DNA of 64,000 nucleotides from Mesorhizobium silamurunense (GTDB lineage: Bacteria > Pseudomonadota > Alphaproteobacteria > Rhizobiales > Rhizobiaceae), in assembly GCF_014843825.1 (NCBI RefSeq), contig NZ_JHQR01000124.1, positions 1 to 64,000 on the forward strand. The letters run 5' to 3'. Every line of letters begins with the position of its first letter. The first letter of the stretch is position 1. Below are positions 62,937 to 64,000 of this stretch, piece by piece. The notes under the pieces are model-generated. The model was not told the origin of the DNA. It was given only the letters and a program-made list of their open reading frames with translations, and did no database searches. A program made the translations under genes and the position numbers.

Positions 62937-64000
62937 TCAGTCCCCCAGGCCGGTGTCGAAGCGGCTCATCAGCATGAGCGTCGCTGTATTGGAAAGGATG
63001 CGGTCGTTGGAGATCATCACCGGCGCCGAGGTCACATCGCGCAAGTGCCGGCCGACGCTGAACGGCGTGCCGTTCTTGTAGCCAAGGATGCCGTTGACCA
63101 GCATGGCCAGACGCACCACGGCGCCGGCCTTCTCGCTGGCCGCGACCTTCAGCGCGTTGATCTCGGCGGCGAAGCCAATCGAAGACAGCGCGTCGTCGTC
63201 GCCCTTGGCCGCTTCGAAGCGGTGGATGGCGGCCGTCAGGTGCCCTTTCATCTCCTGCAAAAGGGCTGCCGCCTCGGCCAGCCTCAGCGCGCCCGGAGGC
63301 ATGGCGTCGGGCTGCTTGCGCGCCGCCGCCTTGACGAAGGCCTGCGCCCGATTGAAGGCGTCGGCGGCGATGCCAAACCAGGTCGCCGCCCAGAAGATGT
63401 GCGAGTTGGCCAGCATCGACTGCGCCGCGATCTCGGAAAACGGCTTCGGGAATATCTGTCTCGCGTCACCCGTGGCGACGAGATGAAAGCCGTCGGAGCA
63501 GGTGCCGCGCATGCCGAGCGTGTCCCACACCGACGTGCGTTCCAGCGTGCGGTTGCCATCGGCCGGTATCACCACCATCACCTGATCGGAGCTGGCCGCA
63601 TCGGGCGCGCGCCGCGCCGTGGCGAGGATGGCGTCGGCATAGTTGCCGTAGGAGATGACGGTGGCTTCCTTGGTTAGCGCGAAGCGACCGCCGGCGACCT
63701 CGACCGCGCAGATCGAATTGCGCAAATTGCCGCCGATGCCGGCCTCCGTCGTCGCGGAAGCCATCAGAAGCTGCTCGTCGGCGATGCGCCGCATATAGGC
63801 GCGGTGCCAGTCGCTGGCACCGCCGTGCGTGACGAAGCTCGACGTCTTGATCTGGTGCATGGCATAGATCATGGCGCTCGAGCCGCAGGCCTGGCCGAGT
63901 TGGACGATGAGGTCGGCGATCTGCATCGAGCCGAGCCCCTCGCCGCCATGCTCGATCGGGATCGCCACGCCGAGCAGGCGCTCGCGCTTCAGCGCCTCGA
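62937..64000 (-). CDS. Acyl-CoA dehydrogenase family protein, N-terminus off the window
   Basis: The C-terminal ~354 residues of an ACAD-fold flavoprotein: [34 protein letters not shown] (N-terminal helical domain), [17 protein letters not shown] (FAD-binding beta domain), [17 protein letters not shown], and a four-helix C-terminal bundle. The start is beyond base 64000, so size is unknown. Placed directly before the amino acid:[carrier protein] ligase gene, it may dehydrogenate an aminoacyl group on a carrier protein, as ACAD-type enzymes do in some natural-product pathways; this is inference. Confidence 0.85.
   Translation of the reverse strand, partial: EALKRERLLGVAIPIEHGGEGLGSMQIADLIVQLGQACGSSAMIYAMHQIKTSSFVTHGGASDWHRAYMRRIADEQLLMASATTEAGIGGNLRNSICAVEVAGGRFALTKEATVISYGNYADAILATARRAPDAASSDQVMVVIPADGNRTLERTSVWDTLGMRGTCSDGFHLVATGDARQIFPKPFSEIAAQSMLANSHIFWAATWFGIAADAFNRAQAFVKAAARKQPDAMPPGALRLAEAAALLQEMKGHLTAAIHRFEAAKGDDDALSSIGFAAEINALKVAASEKAGAVVRLAMLVNGILGYKNGTPFSVGRHLRDVTSAPVMISNDRILSNTATLMLMSRFDTGLGD

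Noticed and set aside
1-64000. Symbiosis (nod/nif/fix) cargo
   Set aside because: No NodA/B/C, NifH/D/K or FixABC-type sequence was found, despite the symbiosis-island-like backbone.

Overview
The window looks like an accessory region of a Mesorhizobium-type alphaproteobacterium (Rhizobiales). The DNA is GC-rich, and the gene families and their order match the backbone of rhizobial integrative and conjugative elements (ICEs, the symbiosis-island family): DUF736, DUF2285, RdfS-type excisionase, DUF2840, TraF, DUF736, lytic transglycosylase, RlxS (DUF3363) relaxase, TraG, CopG and trbBCDEJKLFGI-DUF2274-LysR. No nod, nif or fix gene, no rRNA, no intact tRNA and no CRISPR array was seen. All identifications are by reading; no database search was run.

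Layout. 0-6.5 kb: tail of a peroxiredoxin-like gene, a dead GntR/FCD regulator beside an exact 116-bp tandem duplication, HTH regulators, a CapA-like protein, and a polar amino-acid ABC transporter (binding protein plus two permeases, no ATPase). 6.8-17.4 kb: LysR gene and a minus-strand trb type IV secretion operon whose trbE is broken by a frameshift. 17.4-21.8 kb: toxin-antitoxin island inserted upstream of trbB, holding a Fic protein with an AbiEi-like N-terminus behind 24-bp repeats and a hipBA operon behind four evenly spaced palindromes. A relic of copG lies between them. 21.9-31.3 kb: two divergent catabolic/transport operons around a GntR gene (LivJ-type binding protein, aldo/keto reductase, DUF3830 and others; livGFHM plus an FAD oxidoreductase). 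31.4-36 kb: a graveyard of decayed fragments around one intact LysR gene. 36-40.2 kb: small genes, a 3' tRNA-Pro fragment (probable att site) next to a tyrosine integrase, and decayed VapBC and Phd modules. 40.7-56.4 kb: the plus-strand ICE backbone (ArdC, Toprim, DUF2493, regulatory and mobilisation genes), interrupted by a decayed AbiE locus holding an IS630 copy and a GNAT gene. 56.6-64 kb: a tightly packed minus-strand operon with an aminoacyl-[carrier protein] ligase.

How it fits together. The relaxase/TraG half and the trb half of the conjugation machinery, normally adjacent, lie about 35 kb apart in opposite orientation. A CopG relic upstream of trbB and a second LysR/DUF2274 relic at 34 kb show that at least two ICE backbones were joined and then pruned. 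The best-preserved regulatory circuit is at 48-50 kb: a QseM-like DUF2285 protein, an fseA gene that keeps the +1 programmed-frameshift site (UUU sliding to UUC), and an rdfS-like excisionase heading the traF operon. With trbE broken, the element probably cannot transfer on its own but may be mobilised.

The least understood unit is the right-hand operon: acyl-CoA dehydrogenase, class II synthetase-like amino acid:[carrier protein] ligase, DUF1839 (frameshifted), GH2-type glycosidase-like protein, and a double alpha/beta-hydrolase with non-serine nucleophile elbows. It is a candidate pathway acting on carrier-protein-bound amino acids.
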